NCBI GenBank assembly: GCA_013396655.1
Contig: WBMV01009281.1
Coordinates: 29,933-93,932 of the forward strand
Length of the DNA stretch: 64,000 bases
Source: Campylorhamphus procurvoides
Taxonomy: Eukaryota > Chordata > Aves > Passeriformes > Dendrocolaptidae
Direction: 5' to 3'
The notes below the pieces were generated by a model that was not told the origin of the DNA, searched no databases, and saw only the letters and a list, made by a program, of their open reading frames with translations. The position numbers were made by a program, and so were the translations under genes. This document shows positions 1 to 12,400 of this stretch, one piece after another (position 1 is the stretch's first letter; each line of letters opens with the position of its first letter).

Positions 1-3000
1 GCTAAAGAGGGAGATACTAAAAAAAACTGACCTGGACAAAAAAAATTAATAATATAAATCAATAAATAATTAAAATTAGAAACAGAAAAAGTAAGGAAAA
101 AAGAGTGTTACATTTCAAACTGCTTTACAGCAGTTTGAGATTTATTTTATGAGTTCTTGTTTCATAATGTATTTTAAAGCTCTTTATGATGAATTTTTAA
201 CCAAGAAACACTTTTCCTCTAATTTAGCCCACAGACATTTGAATCACCGACTTTCACTGGTACATTTGCATAAAATCAGTTCACTTTTAAAATTCATCTC
301 TCAATAAATTCTTTCTCACCTGAAGCCATAAAGCTCCATATGGGATGTATGAACCTTTCTGCTGCTTGGGGTCATGTTATGGGGGGTATAGGAATATATT
401 CTTTCTCCGTCCAAGAGATTCACCTGATGAAGTGGTACAGAACACGTGCAAAAACACTGCAAAAGAAAAACAAGATTTAGCATTAATAACTGAAAAAAGT
501 AAGATGTGTGAAAAACAGTGCATATATGTGTCAGGGAAAGACAAAAAAAAGGTAACAAACAGGAGGATTTGGCATACTGCATATTTATTTACATATTATA
601 ACAAAATATTGCCTTCCCCAGTTCTCCTCAAGGTGGGGGAGATGTTCATACTTAAACATTTCTTTTAGAGTCAGATTTTTACTTGCTTGTTTTGTGTCTT
701 CTCCTATATTGGCGTAAGACTGTCATAATTGCAGGCTACTGAGAGTTTAGAAAAGTTTAAAATAACATAAATAATATTAACATACAATGTTATCTGGTCG
801 ACACTTTTTGAAATCCATGAGTCTTTAAATAACACCAGTCTTTTGGCCTGAGCCAGCCCACACTTTGCAAAAGACAAAAGAAATACAGAGCACCTTTCTG
901 CTATTTCTACTGATCCTATTACTTACTCAGTAGTTTAAAAAACACAAGGATTTTTAAAGCATTTACTGTTTCATTTTTTTTCAAAAGTCTATTTCAGTAT
1001 AGGGTATTGTCTTTCAGAACTTTGTCAATACCTCCAGCTTTTTAAAACATCCATCTAAATGACTGAGACTAGATTATTAATCATAAATCATGGCAATATG
1101 AATTTGAAAGGGCTGCTTGCTTGAACTACTTTATCCTTCCTAATAATTCCATTAAAAGGCTCAGCTCAGCTTCCGTTCCAGTCAATGAAATAACATGTGA
1201 AGTGACTATGGAAACTTGAGACTAAACCAGCAACTAAAAAGAGAAGCCAAACCCCAGTGTTGTGACAGCTTTCAGATTGACACCCACTGCCCTGCAAAAC
1301 TGAGGCAGAAGAGTTGACTTGCAGTGCTGTATGACTGTAACAGAATCTTACAAAACAATGATGCATCTGCAAAGCTATTCAGAGCACAGACACATGCCAG
1401 GGACTGGCACAGAACACAGAGAGAGCTATAACAATGCTAAAAACCCACAAGTACCCTTCCAAAACTGTAAGAGCAGAAACAGCGAGAGTCTAAGAGGAAT
1501 CCAAAGAGCATTGTTAGGGAAACAGAGCCCTCTGTGAACAAAAATTAAATAGCCTGATGCAGTTCACCTTAGTGATTAACTAATTTGGGATATGCTGGAA
1601 GAACCCAAAGCAATGGAGTGTAGAGGCAGGGTAAATCAAGTGCTCTCTCACAATACAGAGAAGAGACTGGTAGTGAAATCACAAGGCTGCATTTAGAGAC
1701 AGCAAGAACTGGTTAACTGGTTGTTTAATACAACATAAAATTAACCAGGAGAATTCATTGGAGAAGAAGAGTAAGAGCCTAGAAATGGGTTACCCATTTC
1801 AGTGGTTGCACTCAAACTCACACAGTGTGTGATCCCCTGCCTGATGAAGCTGTCAGACACTGCTGAACACAAACAGCGATTCTTCCCTCTTCCTCAACCT
1901 CTTCATTGCCCAGTGAGCAGAAAGATCTAGAACAGATCTACAACAGGGGCAACTCTAAAACATGGCCAGCACACTGTGTTGCTAAAAGGTACCCTGTGTT
2001 AAGTGAGCTGTAAGAGCTGGCCATGTCTCTGTTCTTAGAGAGCATCCCCAAAGCAGTTAAGGCTTAGCTTACTGCTCTTTCAGGAGGAAGGGCAATGATG
2101 ATAACTAAAGAATGACTAAAGGGAACAGTTAAAATTGATATCTTTTTTAACAGCTAAAATGCATGGACATAAAAAATTAAACCTCCTTGCCTGACACATG
2201 TTAACATGACAGTAACATTGTGCTCAGGGACAAGTTCAGATATTACTTAGGCCACAGGACCAGCTTTGTAAAACTGTGACAACTGCATATGGAAAGTTGT
2301 CCAGCTGGGACCTAGTTAGGTCTCACAAAGATGACTGCTGCCATGGGCCAGGGATTTGCCAGCTCTATGCTCTCAAAAAAGGGCTGCCTTCTCCTTCTAC
2401 CCACGGTGAATACATGAACAAATCCTGACAGAAAGCCAGCCTGAATTGCAGGGGTCCTGCTCCTGGGTGACTGCTCAAACCACACAGGCATTTTTGTTTG
2501 CCGTTTCAGCAAATTCTTGGTACTTCACAAGTTCTTCAACTGAGCTCAAGAGGGGTTCACATCAAATCACTGAAGGCTGGGACTAGTTTCTTCCATTTGC
2601 AAAGTTAATGGGAGATTTCCAAGGAGCTGCTTTTACAGTAAGGGAGCTCCAGGACCCTGTCTGACCCTCTGCCTATTGCCCCTGGATAACAGCAATGGAC
2701 AGTGCTTTCACTACTGCTGCCCCTCCTGGGTCTGAGCCTTCCTGGGTTTTAAACCAAAGCTGCCATGCTAGGAGGCAGCTGATGCCACAGGGTAAATCAG
2801 TTTTCAGGCACCAGGTCAGGAGACTCCAGAGAGCAGCCCTACAAACCTGAGCAAGAGGTCTCTGCCCAGGAATAACACCATGTCAGCCTCAGGCAGGTAA
2901 CACACGAGGTATCCACAGGATCAGTCATTAAATAAACACATTCTCCTGGGAAAACTGGGAGATACCTATGGCAAGACTGATATAAAATCAAAATGACAGT

Positions 3001-3220
3001 GGTCCCACTGGATTCTTGAAAGGAAGAAACATCCAGTGCCACTGCTCATCATAAGGAACTCTATATGAAAGTTAGAAGGTGCTTTTTCTAATTGAAGCTG
3101 GATTTTTCAAAATGCTCCTCAGAGCTGAGCTGAAATGCATCCAAGCAGAAGTGTCTGGCTTTATCAAGGCTTTATTTTCCTAATCTGACAGGTTAAGCAA
3201 AGCTAACAGCAGGACAGAGG
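1..3220. other. Unique AT-rich non-coding stretch, nothing recognised
   Basis: I see no gene, RNA or transposon here. Open frames are short (at most about 107 codons) and overlap on both strands without any recognisable protein motif. There are short A and T runs, and composition becomes more balanced after about 1800. It is best read as intergenic or intronic sequence. Confidence 0.6.
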
Positions 3221-3378
3221 AGCCTCACTCCAGCCACCCACACACACCTGACATCCCATCCAAGAGCAAGGCAGACAGATCACTGTTCTCATTACCCCAC
3301 TCATCCCTCACAGACAAGTCTTAGCCAACTAAGAGTGGTGTGAGCATTCAAAAATAAAGAAAATTAAAAAGATTACAG
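3221..3378 (+). repeat. Direct repeat, segment A, copy 1 (158 bp)
   Basis: This segment starts AGCCTCACTCCAG and ends GATTACAG. By eye it is identical over its whole length to 4941-5098. It is followed directly by a single N at 3379. In copy 2 the same GATTACAG runs on without a gap into 5099, which suggests that copy 1 is the left flank of a broken contig join. Confidence 0.9.
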
Positions 3379-3379
3379 N
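3379..3379. other. Assembly gap (single N)
   Basis: A single N sits exactly between repeat segment A and repeat segment B. It probably marks a gap of unknown or compressed length, not a real base. Confidence 0.9.
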
Positions 3380-4939
3380 TTCTCTATCTGTAACTATTTG
3401 CTATCCCTGCTGTTCAACAAGGACTCCTTCCCGAATCTTCAGGGGTTACCCCTGAGGCATCTGATCTTACCACAGCTTTTCCCAAGGATCCTGTCACAAC
3501 GCTGGATCGCTGGGGCCCAAAACCAGCACAGCATTGTTTGTTCTCCCAAAACATACAGAGCAGACAGAAAAAGGATTAAAGAAAGCAAAAACATTACCTC
3601 ACAATAAATGCTAATCTTTCCCTGCCACTTCCAGGACGTGCAAGACCAGCCTTCAGGCTGCCTTGATGCAGCTTCTCTGCCTCAAGCTCCTCAACTGCCT
3701 CCACACGTCTCTCGTTTTCACTTTTTCTCTCTTTCTTTTTTTTTTCTTTTTTTTCTTTTTGGTGGCCTTTCTTAACTCAGACTTCTTAAGGGGTGCAGCA
3801 CTAATAAAATCCCATTTCTTTATTTCAATAATGCACATTTGGCTGTGATTTGCGTTTGGGTTCTTTGTTTCAAAATCTGTTTGTTGTTCTGGCTGTTAGT
3901 GTAAATTTTAAATTAAAAAAACCCCATTCAGTACTACAGGGTTCTGAGATGTAGCACTTCTGTCAGAACTAGGACATACATCTCACCAGTGACATTACAC
4001 AACAAAAGCATTATTTTTCTCCCCTACCCAAATATGCTCCTTGGGTATGGACTGTCACTCTTTGAACAAATATCTGAGTATCTTAAGGACATCGAAAAGT
4101 CTGGCAATATAAAATATGCAACGTACCAAAGAAAGACTTGCTTCTTATTCATTTTAATTAAAGCATTTATTCACTGCACTCACGTGTTAAGGCTCGACTG
4201 TATTACACTGATGAGCACCAATCTTTCTAGTTTTGTACACTGTAATCCAATGCATCCAGTGATCAATATGAAGCAGGGACCAATCTTTACAGTTTTGCAA
4301 ATTAATTTTAATAGTGCAGCTACTGTTACTTATATTTTTTTTCTTTTAATGTTCATATCAATTTGCTCTATTTCTGTATGGATTGGAACTTACATTTCAC
4401 TCTCTGTAAGACCATTGTATGACCATTTACAGCCTTCCTGGTTCTATTTGTCATTCTTGGAAAAAATGGAGCTTTGTAAATTTGAGATCAAAAGATGTGG
4501 GCTATTAAAATGTTTCCAAGAGTTAATGTTAATAAAAGAGACCAAAGACCTTGAAATTAGGGCAATACTCCCATATTTCTAAACTGTAATACTTTACCTG
4601 TAATTGTCCTTCAATTCAGCACATTTCCTTCTGTTTCAAACTATCAAGAGATAAAAGCTAGGGATCTTTCAGAGCACCATGATAAAGATAAGAGCTGATA
4701 GAGCAAACATGCACTAAAGAAGGGTAAAAGTGGTAAGAGTTCTCAAAACAAGGTACATGGACTTTTAAGTCTCATATTCTCAGATATGGTGTTTCATTAA
4801 CTGTCCTTTCCCACCTAACAAAGAAAAATGCTGAACCAAAATTACTTGGCTTTGTTTTGACATAAATTAAATATGTGGCTTGCTATTATTGAAACAGATG
4901 CAGAAGGAGACCTTAAGTTACATTTGTGCTCAACTGAGG
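3380..4939 (+). repeat. Direct repeat, segment B, copy 1 (about 1.56 kb)
   Basis: This block repeats at 5471-7033 at a nearly constant offset: 2091 at the start, then 2094 after a 3-base TCC insertion in copy 2. The copies differ at a handful of bases near the start, in a cluster around 4247-4350, and once near 4619. The block includes a long pyrimidine tract (about 3713-3762) and a 197-codon open frame (3989-4582) with no recognised domain. N bases lie on both sides. I read it as the alternative haplotype of copy 2, kept by the assembler, although a true tandem duplication is possible. Confidence 0.9.
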
Positions 4940-4940
4940 N
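4940..4940. other. Assembly gap (single N)
   Basis: A single N separates the end of segment B copy 1 (CAACTGAGG) from the start of segment A copy 2. In copy 2 the sequence after CAACTGAGG runs on as ATGGAGG at 7034, so the N marks a contig end. Confidence 0.9.
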
Positions 4941-5098
4941 AGCCTCACTCCAGCCACCCACACACACCTGACATCCCATCCAAGAGCAAGGCAGACAGAT
5001 CACTGTTCTCATTACCCCACTCATCCCTCACAGACAAGTCTTAGCCAACTAAGAGTGGTGTGAGCATTCAAAAATAAAGAAAATTAAAAAGATTACAG
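4941..5098 (+). repeat. Direct repeat, segment A, copy 2
   Basis: This is the same 158 bp as 3221-3378, at an offset of 1720. It continues without a gap into 5099, so this arrangement (A, then a unique insert, then B) looks like the intact one. Confidence 0.9.
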
Positions 5099-5470
5099 TC
5101 ATTTTCCCATACATATTCTTTCCCTCACTCAGTACAGTGAACAGAAATGTTAACACCAGGAGCATCAAGGAGTTTCTCTTCAAGCTGTGATTGCCACAAG
5201 CAATGAGAAATCATCTTCAGCCTACAGTGACTTCTTTTAGCTCCAAGAAGCAGAACAAAGGCAGGATCATGGAATACGATGCCTTATGAATCCCTGGGGA
5301 ACCGAAGTGGCTGCTGCCCCACAGAGCTCTGGGAACGGGACACAGGGCATGGAACACGGTTACGATACCGACCCCAAAGCCACAGCTGAGCCTTCTGACA
5401 CTCCACTGCCAGCCCTCTACACATCCTTAGCTCTTAGAAACAACCTTTTGCCAACAGATTCATCTTTCCT
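5099..5470. other. Unique 372 bp between segments A and B of the intact copy
   Basis: This stretch is present once only. Its position corresponds to the N at 3379 in the other copy, so that gap probably stands for this missing sequence. I see no gene or repeat in it. It is somewhat richer in G and C than its surroundings near 5286-5420. Confidence 0.7.
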
Positions 5471-7033
5471 CTCTCTATCTGTCACTATTTGCTGTCCCTG
5501 CTATTCAACAAGGACTCCTCCTTCCCGAATCTTCAGGGGTTACCACTGAGGCATCTGATCTTACCACAGCTTTTCCCAAGGATCCTGTCACAACGCTGGA
5601 TCGCTGGGGCCCAAAACCAGCACAGCATTGTTTGTTCTCCCAAAACATACAGAGCAGACAGAAAAAGGATTAAAGAAAGCAAAAACATTACCTCACAATA
5701 AATGCTAATCTTTCCCTGCCACTTCCAGGACGTGCAAGACCAGCCTTCAGGCTGCCTTGATGCAGCTTCTCTGCCTCAAGCTCCTCAACTGCCTCCACAC
5801 GTCTCTCGTTTTCACTTTTTCTCTCTTTCTTTTTTTTTTCTTTTTTTTCTTTTTGGTGGCCTTTCTTAACTCAGACTTCTTAAGGGGTGCAGCACTAATA
5901 AAATCCCATTTCTTTATTTCAATAATGCACATTTGGCTGTGATTTGCGTTTGGGTTCTTTGTTTCAAAATCTGTTTGTTGTTCTGGCTGTTAGTGTAAAT
6001 TTTAAATTAAAAAAACCCCATTCAGTACTACAGGGTTCTGAGATGTAGCACTTCTGTCAGAACTAGGACATACATCTCACCAGTGACATTACACAACAAA
6101 AGCATTATTTTTCTCCCCTACCCAAATATGCTCCTTGGGTATGGACTGTCACTCTTTGAACAAATATCTGAGTATCTTAAGGACATCGAAAAGTCTGGCA
6201 ATATAAAATATGCAACGTACCAAAGAAAGACTTGCTTCTTATTCATTTTAATTAAAGCATTTATTCACTGCACTCACGTGTTAAGGCTCGACTGTATTAC
6301 ACTGATGAGCACCAATCTTTCTAGTTTTGTACACTGTAATCAAATGCATCTAGTGATCAATATGAAGCAGGGACCAATCTTTACAGTTTTGCAAATTAAT
6401 TTTAATAGTGCATTGGTACTAATATATATTTTTTTTCTTTTAACATTCGTATCAATTTGCTCTATTTCTGTATGGATTGGAACTTACATTTCACTCTCTG
6501 TAAGACCATTGTATGACCATTTACAGCCTTCCTGGTTCTATTTGTCATTCTTGGAAAAAATGGAGCTTTGTAAATTTGAGATCAAAAGATGTGGGCTATT
6601 AAAATGTTTCCAAGAGTTAATGTTAATAAAAGAGACCAAAGACCTTGAAATTAGGGCAATACTCCCATATTTCTAAACTGTAATACTTTACCTGTAATTG
6701 TCCTTCAATTCACCACATTTCCTTCTGTTTCAAACTATCAAGAGATAAAAGCTAGGGATCTTTCAGAGCACCATGATAAAGATAAGAGCTGATAGAGCAA
6801 ACATGCACTAAAGAAGGGTAAAAGTGGTAAGAGTTCTCAAAACAAGGTACATGGACTTTTAAGTCTCATATTCTCAGATATGGTGTTTCATTAACTGTCC
6901 TTTCCCACCTAACAAAGAAAAATGCTGAACCAAAATTACTTGGCTTTGTTTTGACATAAATTAAATATGTGGCTTGCTATTATTGAAACAGATGCAGAAG
7001 GAGACCTTAAGTTACATTTGTGCTCAACTGAGG
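5471..7033 (+). repeat. Direct repeat, segment B, copy 2 (about 1.56 kb)
   Basis: This is the near-identical partner of 3380-4939. It joins without a gap to unique sequence on both sides (5470 and 7034). The 197-codon open frame recurs at 6083-6676, with several amino-acid changes in its middle and no frame change. The pyrimidine tract near 5807-5856 has the same length as in copy 1, which fits very recent divergence or two alleles. Confidence 0.9.
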
Positions 7034-9039
7034 ATGGAGGTCGTTTTGCATTTCCCTGCTCCTTGTCTCTTTTCTATTTGGGGAACGTAAATCCTTAAAC
7101 AGTTTGATCACTTTCAAGAGTTCAAAGGCTACAGTGCAGTTTTGACCTCGCAGTTGCTAAAAAGGAAGGCAACATCTGCTTCGTGTTCCCCTCTGCAAAC
7201 TTTATACTATCAGTAGTAAAAGTTTCATAAGTTCCATTATTAACCACTGTGCCTTATTTACACACTGGTTTCAAACACAACCTGGTGGGCCAGAAGTGGA
7301 CAAAGAATAAAAGAATTCTAGTAAAGCCATTTTTAAAAAACAAAACCAGGACCATTTATAAAACATGATCAGAACAATTTCAGCAACTGCCACACTGGGA
7401 AAACAGTAAACTTTTATTTCTTTATTTTTATCCATGACACAGGCAAAAGATGCCTGTTTATTGCATCACAAGCAAGAAAGAAACACCTTGTCCCCTCCAC
7501 TGAATGGAACAATGAACAAACCCATCCGAGTCCTGACGAAGAAATGGGACAAAAGTCTGTAAACCAGAGGAGTACAATCTGTAAGCATAACAAATCCTTT
7601 CAAACAAATCACTCTCTAAGCTTTGCCCATGAGAAGGGGCTTCAGAACTACTGAAATCATTGGAAACTTTGCACCTGGACTATCTTCCCCTCTCTGTGGC
7701 CCTTTCACCCAGGATAAAGACCCCTGTGCCTGTTTGCAAAATCATCCCCAAACAGCCATCATAACCTAACTCCCTGCTTTCCTATGATAGTTCTTCATAA
7801 CAGTGTTGTTGGTAGTCACCAAAGTGATCCTTTGTATGAAAAAACACCACGAAAATTCACAGCAGAGGGGCAATCCATATTCAAGGCACAAATTCCCCTT
7901 AGAATCTAACACAGAAAGCACGCCTTCCCTACTCGGTTCAGCAGCAGAGCTTTTCCATTTAGATATTGCCTCTTGCTTTCTAGATCTTGGCAATGTAAGT
8001 CCCCAGTGTAACACAGCCTCTCTGTATCAGAGAACACACAAGAACAGATGAGAATGATGGCTTGAACATCCAGTTGCAGGGGATGCTGTTAATAAAACTT
8101 ACTAACAGTTTCATCAGTGAGAGGGAAGAGGTTTAAGCAATTGCAAATCCTTGAATAAACACACGGATTACTTCTGCCCAAGCAGAGGAGTCCAGCACAT
8201 TGCACTGTTTTATCAAACTCATGCACTTCACTAACTCTATTAAATTGTTTTTCTGCAGCTTGCATAGACCTTTTCCTACTTGTCTTCTACAGACACAGCT
8301 GAGCTGGTACATGGACCACTCATTAAACATAAAGTCTGTAGGAGCACACCCTGGGTTTGTAGGCATACTTGCCTGCATTAAAAATGAGAACTCTGCTACT
8401 AGAGGGTTTTCCTGAGCATTTTAATTCCAAATAAACACTGACAAGCAAAAATCTGATAAACTTTTCAGCTCATTATAAAAGCACAAGTGAAATACAGCAA
8501 ATATAGAAAACTATGATGAAGAGAAATCTGGGATGTCCTATATTCCCTGCCCGTTTCAACACTCCCAAGTGCTTTTCATCTTTCCAAGATACATTATGAG
8601 ATTTCAAACTGGGATAACAGTCCTCTGAAAGGGTTTCATTTGCTGAATAATAACTCTTTCAAACATATTCAGCTGAGTTCTCTCACCAGGTATCTATTAA
8701 ACAAACAGGACGTGGAAAATACTCCTCTGGCAAGTGGTCTTATTTTCTTTCAAAAAAGGCTCATGCCTCTCTCAAACAATTTCTTGAAAGATAATTCCCA
8801 ACATGTGGGATTAATCACAGACTAAAGCTTGCTTCTGACATGTGATTAACTATTTCTACCTGACTCAAAGGACACAGGCCAAAATATTTCAGTGTTGATG
8901 CCCTTCACTCACCCTGTACTTAGAGCTGTGCAGTACAGGCAAAGGAGGGGCACTGCAGCACTCATACTTTACATGCTGAAGGCCAAAGAATGGTATGAAG
9001 AGGGATTTTTATAACATTTCATGACATATTTTGTTTAAG
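7034..9039. other. Unique non-coding stretch, nothing recognised
   Basis: Open frames are at most about 82 codons and overlap each other on opposite strands. No motif, repeat or RNA gene was recognised. Confidence 0.55.
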
Positions 9040-9440
9040 AACTGTCCCAGAATAATATTTCTCTGCATTTATCATGTCCCAAGAATGCAATGATTTATGC
9101 AGTGCATCAGAGGCTATTACAAGGTTTCTCACATCATAAATACAACTTATAATGCATCTCATGCATGACGTGCACCACTAACGATTTCACTTGATGAAAG
9201 CTATCCTTATGCCTTTTATCATTCAAGCATGTTAATGAGTTCCCCCAAAAGATTAGTGAGGAGTCTAATAGACCAAAAACCTATTTCAACAATTGTTTTA
9301 GAGTCTTTCAATGAAGCAGCGTGAACTTCTGCAACTAAATGAACCTTCCCTTAATAACTCAGAAATAATCACACCCTCTTGCGCTTGTGCCAGGCCATTA
9401 CAGTATTTTAACAAATTAATGAATTTATAATTTTATGAGA
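9040..9440. promoter_or_regulatory. Candidate conserved non-coding element (AT-rich, repeat-free)
   Basis: The stretch is AT-rich and free of repeats, with many TAAT, ATTA and ATGCAT-like words of the kind bound by homeodomain and POU proteins. It has little simple-sequence drift. Developmental enhancers conserved in vertebrates often look like this. The call rests only on sequence texture; no alignment was possible. Confidence 0.2.
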
Positions 9441-12400
9441 AGCTGTACCAGGAGAGAAACTATCCTCTGGAAAAAAACACATCTAACTTGTATGAAAGAT
9501 GTTTGCACTGAAGGGCTCTGTCCCTCTTCTTCCAACAGAGGTGTAAATGAGAAGATTGACACCAAAAAATAAATGAGCTTGCTCTGACCCGTGGTTATGC
9601 CCAGCCCTTACCCAAGGCAGGTGTGATGCCAATTCACAGCTGTATTGCACCAACAGGGAAGGGCATGGGCACAACCAAGTGCCATTTCCCCACACAAGGC
9701 CATGCACATCTCCCACCTGGCACAGAAGTTTGTTCCAAGCAGGGATTCTCTGGGCTCACTGTCCTGGCCTGTGTGCCTGCACAAAGCTGCTCACTCTCCT
9801 TTGTTCCTCTTGTGGAGTCTAGACAACTCTTCAGTAAGGAGCTGTATTTTCTAAGCTGAATTTCCATCCTTCCACTAGTTCAGTAACTCACCTCTCTTGC
9901 CTCAATGTATTAAGGAAGATTTAAGTGAAGAAAAACAAAATTACATGAAATTCCTAAACCTGAACTTAGTATTCATAACTCCTTCTTGTACTCGCCACCA
10001 TGAACTCTGCCAGCTTCTTATTTCAAATTATTTTCCTAAGAATACAAGGCTTAGCTATTCCCAGTAAGAGTTCCTTTGCCCTTCTCTAGGTTGCTGTCAG
10101 ACTATTCCTTTGTCTTCACACTTCCTTTATTCTATAATAGACTTTGCATTTCAAGTGCTTCAGTACTTTTTGTGTGTTCTGCTTTAAAGATCAAACTACA
10201 AATTAGTTGTATCATATAAAATGAGTTCTTGCCACAAACCCAATATTATGTTTCCTTTTCCCGGTTACATTTCTAATTCTTTAGCCTTGCAATTTGCCCA
10301 AACCATTATCTTGTATTGACATACCTGGCAAGCTGCACAATGCAAAAAACATTCTATTACTGCACAATTTTCAATAAGCAAGCTTTGCTACATTGAATTT
10401 TACATAGTCTGCTTGAGCAAGGTCATACCTGCGTTTCCAGTTATTTCTTATATCGGTGTGATTAAATTGAAAACATAAATCACTGAGTTGTTGAGTCTTG
10501 AACTATAAATAAAGACACTAATAGGACATTTTCTATTAATTTTCCTCCAGTATAGTGGGACTATTTGCTCAGGAGCAGATCTGAAAAATATTGTAAAGAT
10601 TTTAGATTATACAGAAGATATTTTTTTCTTGCTGATTCACTAATATTTTATTTCTAGATGACAACAATCTAGAAAGAGCTCACATCCAAGAAGTTCCTTT
10701 TGATTAGTTCTTTAAAACTACTCAGTGAAAGAAGTCCTTGCAACTCCCCTGTGGTCTGTCTCCTCTGGATGCCCCTGTTACAGATTCCAAGAGTTTTATG
10801 AGAGAAGGGAACTACAATGGCCTCTTTGTATCACATCAAACTCTTCTGAGGCATTTCACGTGTGATTATTGCCATTGGTATTAGAAATCCAAACAGGGAA
10901 ACTTTCCAGTCCCTCTTGACAAAATGATAACTAATGAAATACCAAAAGAAATCAAATGAAGGCCACCATTCATACCTGTACCTGAAAGGATGTCCCCAGG
11001 TACTGGATGCTAAGGTGTGATCTAAAACCTGGCAAATCAAAGGCAAGGATACAGCCCACAGCTCAGCCTTTGGCCAGGTCTCAAGGAATCACCAGTGCTG
11101 CAGTGAGTTTCCCTTCCACAAGCGATAGCAGCAGCTTCCCCGCTACTGACAGCATTTTTCACCCTCCTTTTGTCTGCTTCACAAGCCTTCACTTGTTTGT
11201 AAACATATTTCCTTTTGTGAAACCTGATGAGGTTCTGCTGGGCATTTCTGCCCCATGCTGTGATCCCCCCGAGTTCTGCCCCTTCTGCCAGCCTGCCAAG
11301 GGGGCTCTGTGTCTTGTCACCCAGCCCATTAGGGACCCCTGTACTGGGGGGCACTGTCCAGCTGAGGCATTCCCTGCTCCCCCAAAGGAAACCCTGAAGT
11401 AAATGCGGTCACCTGAGAAGTCAACAGCACACAGCCAAGGCAATCTGAAGGGAACAGCTCAGCCTACTTTTTAGATTTTACAGGAATGCTGTGGCATAGG
11501 CTGATATGATATATAGCAAGACTCCATTTCTCTGGGGCAGCTTTCTCCTGCCTTAACCAAGAAACTATGCTTTTTATCTTCCTGAAACTCTCACTGTGCA
11601 GATTCTGCAGCAGTCTAGGCAGGAGTAGTGATAACATCAGTCTTTCTTATCACATGGCATTGATTCATCCCCAGTGCTCTGCAGGACACACAAACCGAAT
11701 GTAAAACATCATGAAAAATCATGCAATTTAAAAGAATTTTATCACGGCGAAAGCATTTCAGAAAAGTATTTATATCTCATTAAACAACAAACTGCTGGGG
11801 AAGATAAGCTACTTCCAGCTGCAGGAAGTAAGTCACGGCAAGAAATGTGGTTACACAGCTCGGGAAGGATTACTAAAGCTGGACTGCCAACCAGCCCTCT
11901 TCCTGACCCACAGCACTGTTTCACCTGCAGGGAGTTAAACTGCCTGCAAACCAGCTGTACAGGCTTTCTCCCAGCTCCAGAAATGAGGTGGATTTCCTCA
12001 GGTTATCCCTTCAAATTTAAGCAACGAATCTCCCAGAGTACTTCTCTTTCTCAGAGTGACTCCTAAAGCAGACTGAAGGGTGACAGATCCACTTTACGGC
12101 AGAGAACTTTTAGAAAGCTTCCTCTGAAATGGAGAAACAAAACCTAACAAAACCCAGATTGAAGGCCTCCATTTCTCTCTTACAATGCAGTCTCCATGTG
12201 TTTTTCCTCATGGTGGAAGTGTTAGCTTGGCATAAAAGCACTATTTTAAGAGCCCAAGTCTTTGCACTAGAATATAGGAATTGCCCTTGCCACTTCACCT
12301 TGTTCCTTTCCCCCACTGTTCACAGAAAAACAGGATAAAACCTGACCAATTCAAATATCAGTACTGTCAAAAAGCCTACTTTTGAAATATTCTGACCTGT

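Noticed and set aside
11007..11402. 131-codon + strand open frame
   Set aside because: No domain, low-complexity S/P/F-rich composition and competing - strand frames over the same bases.
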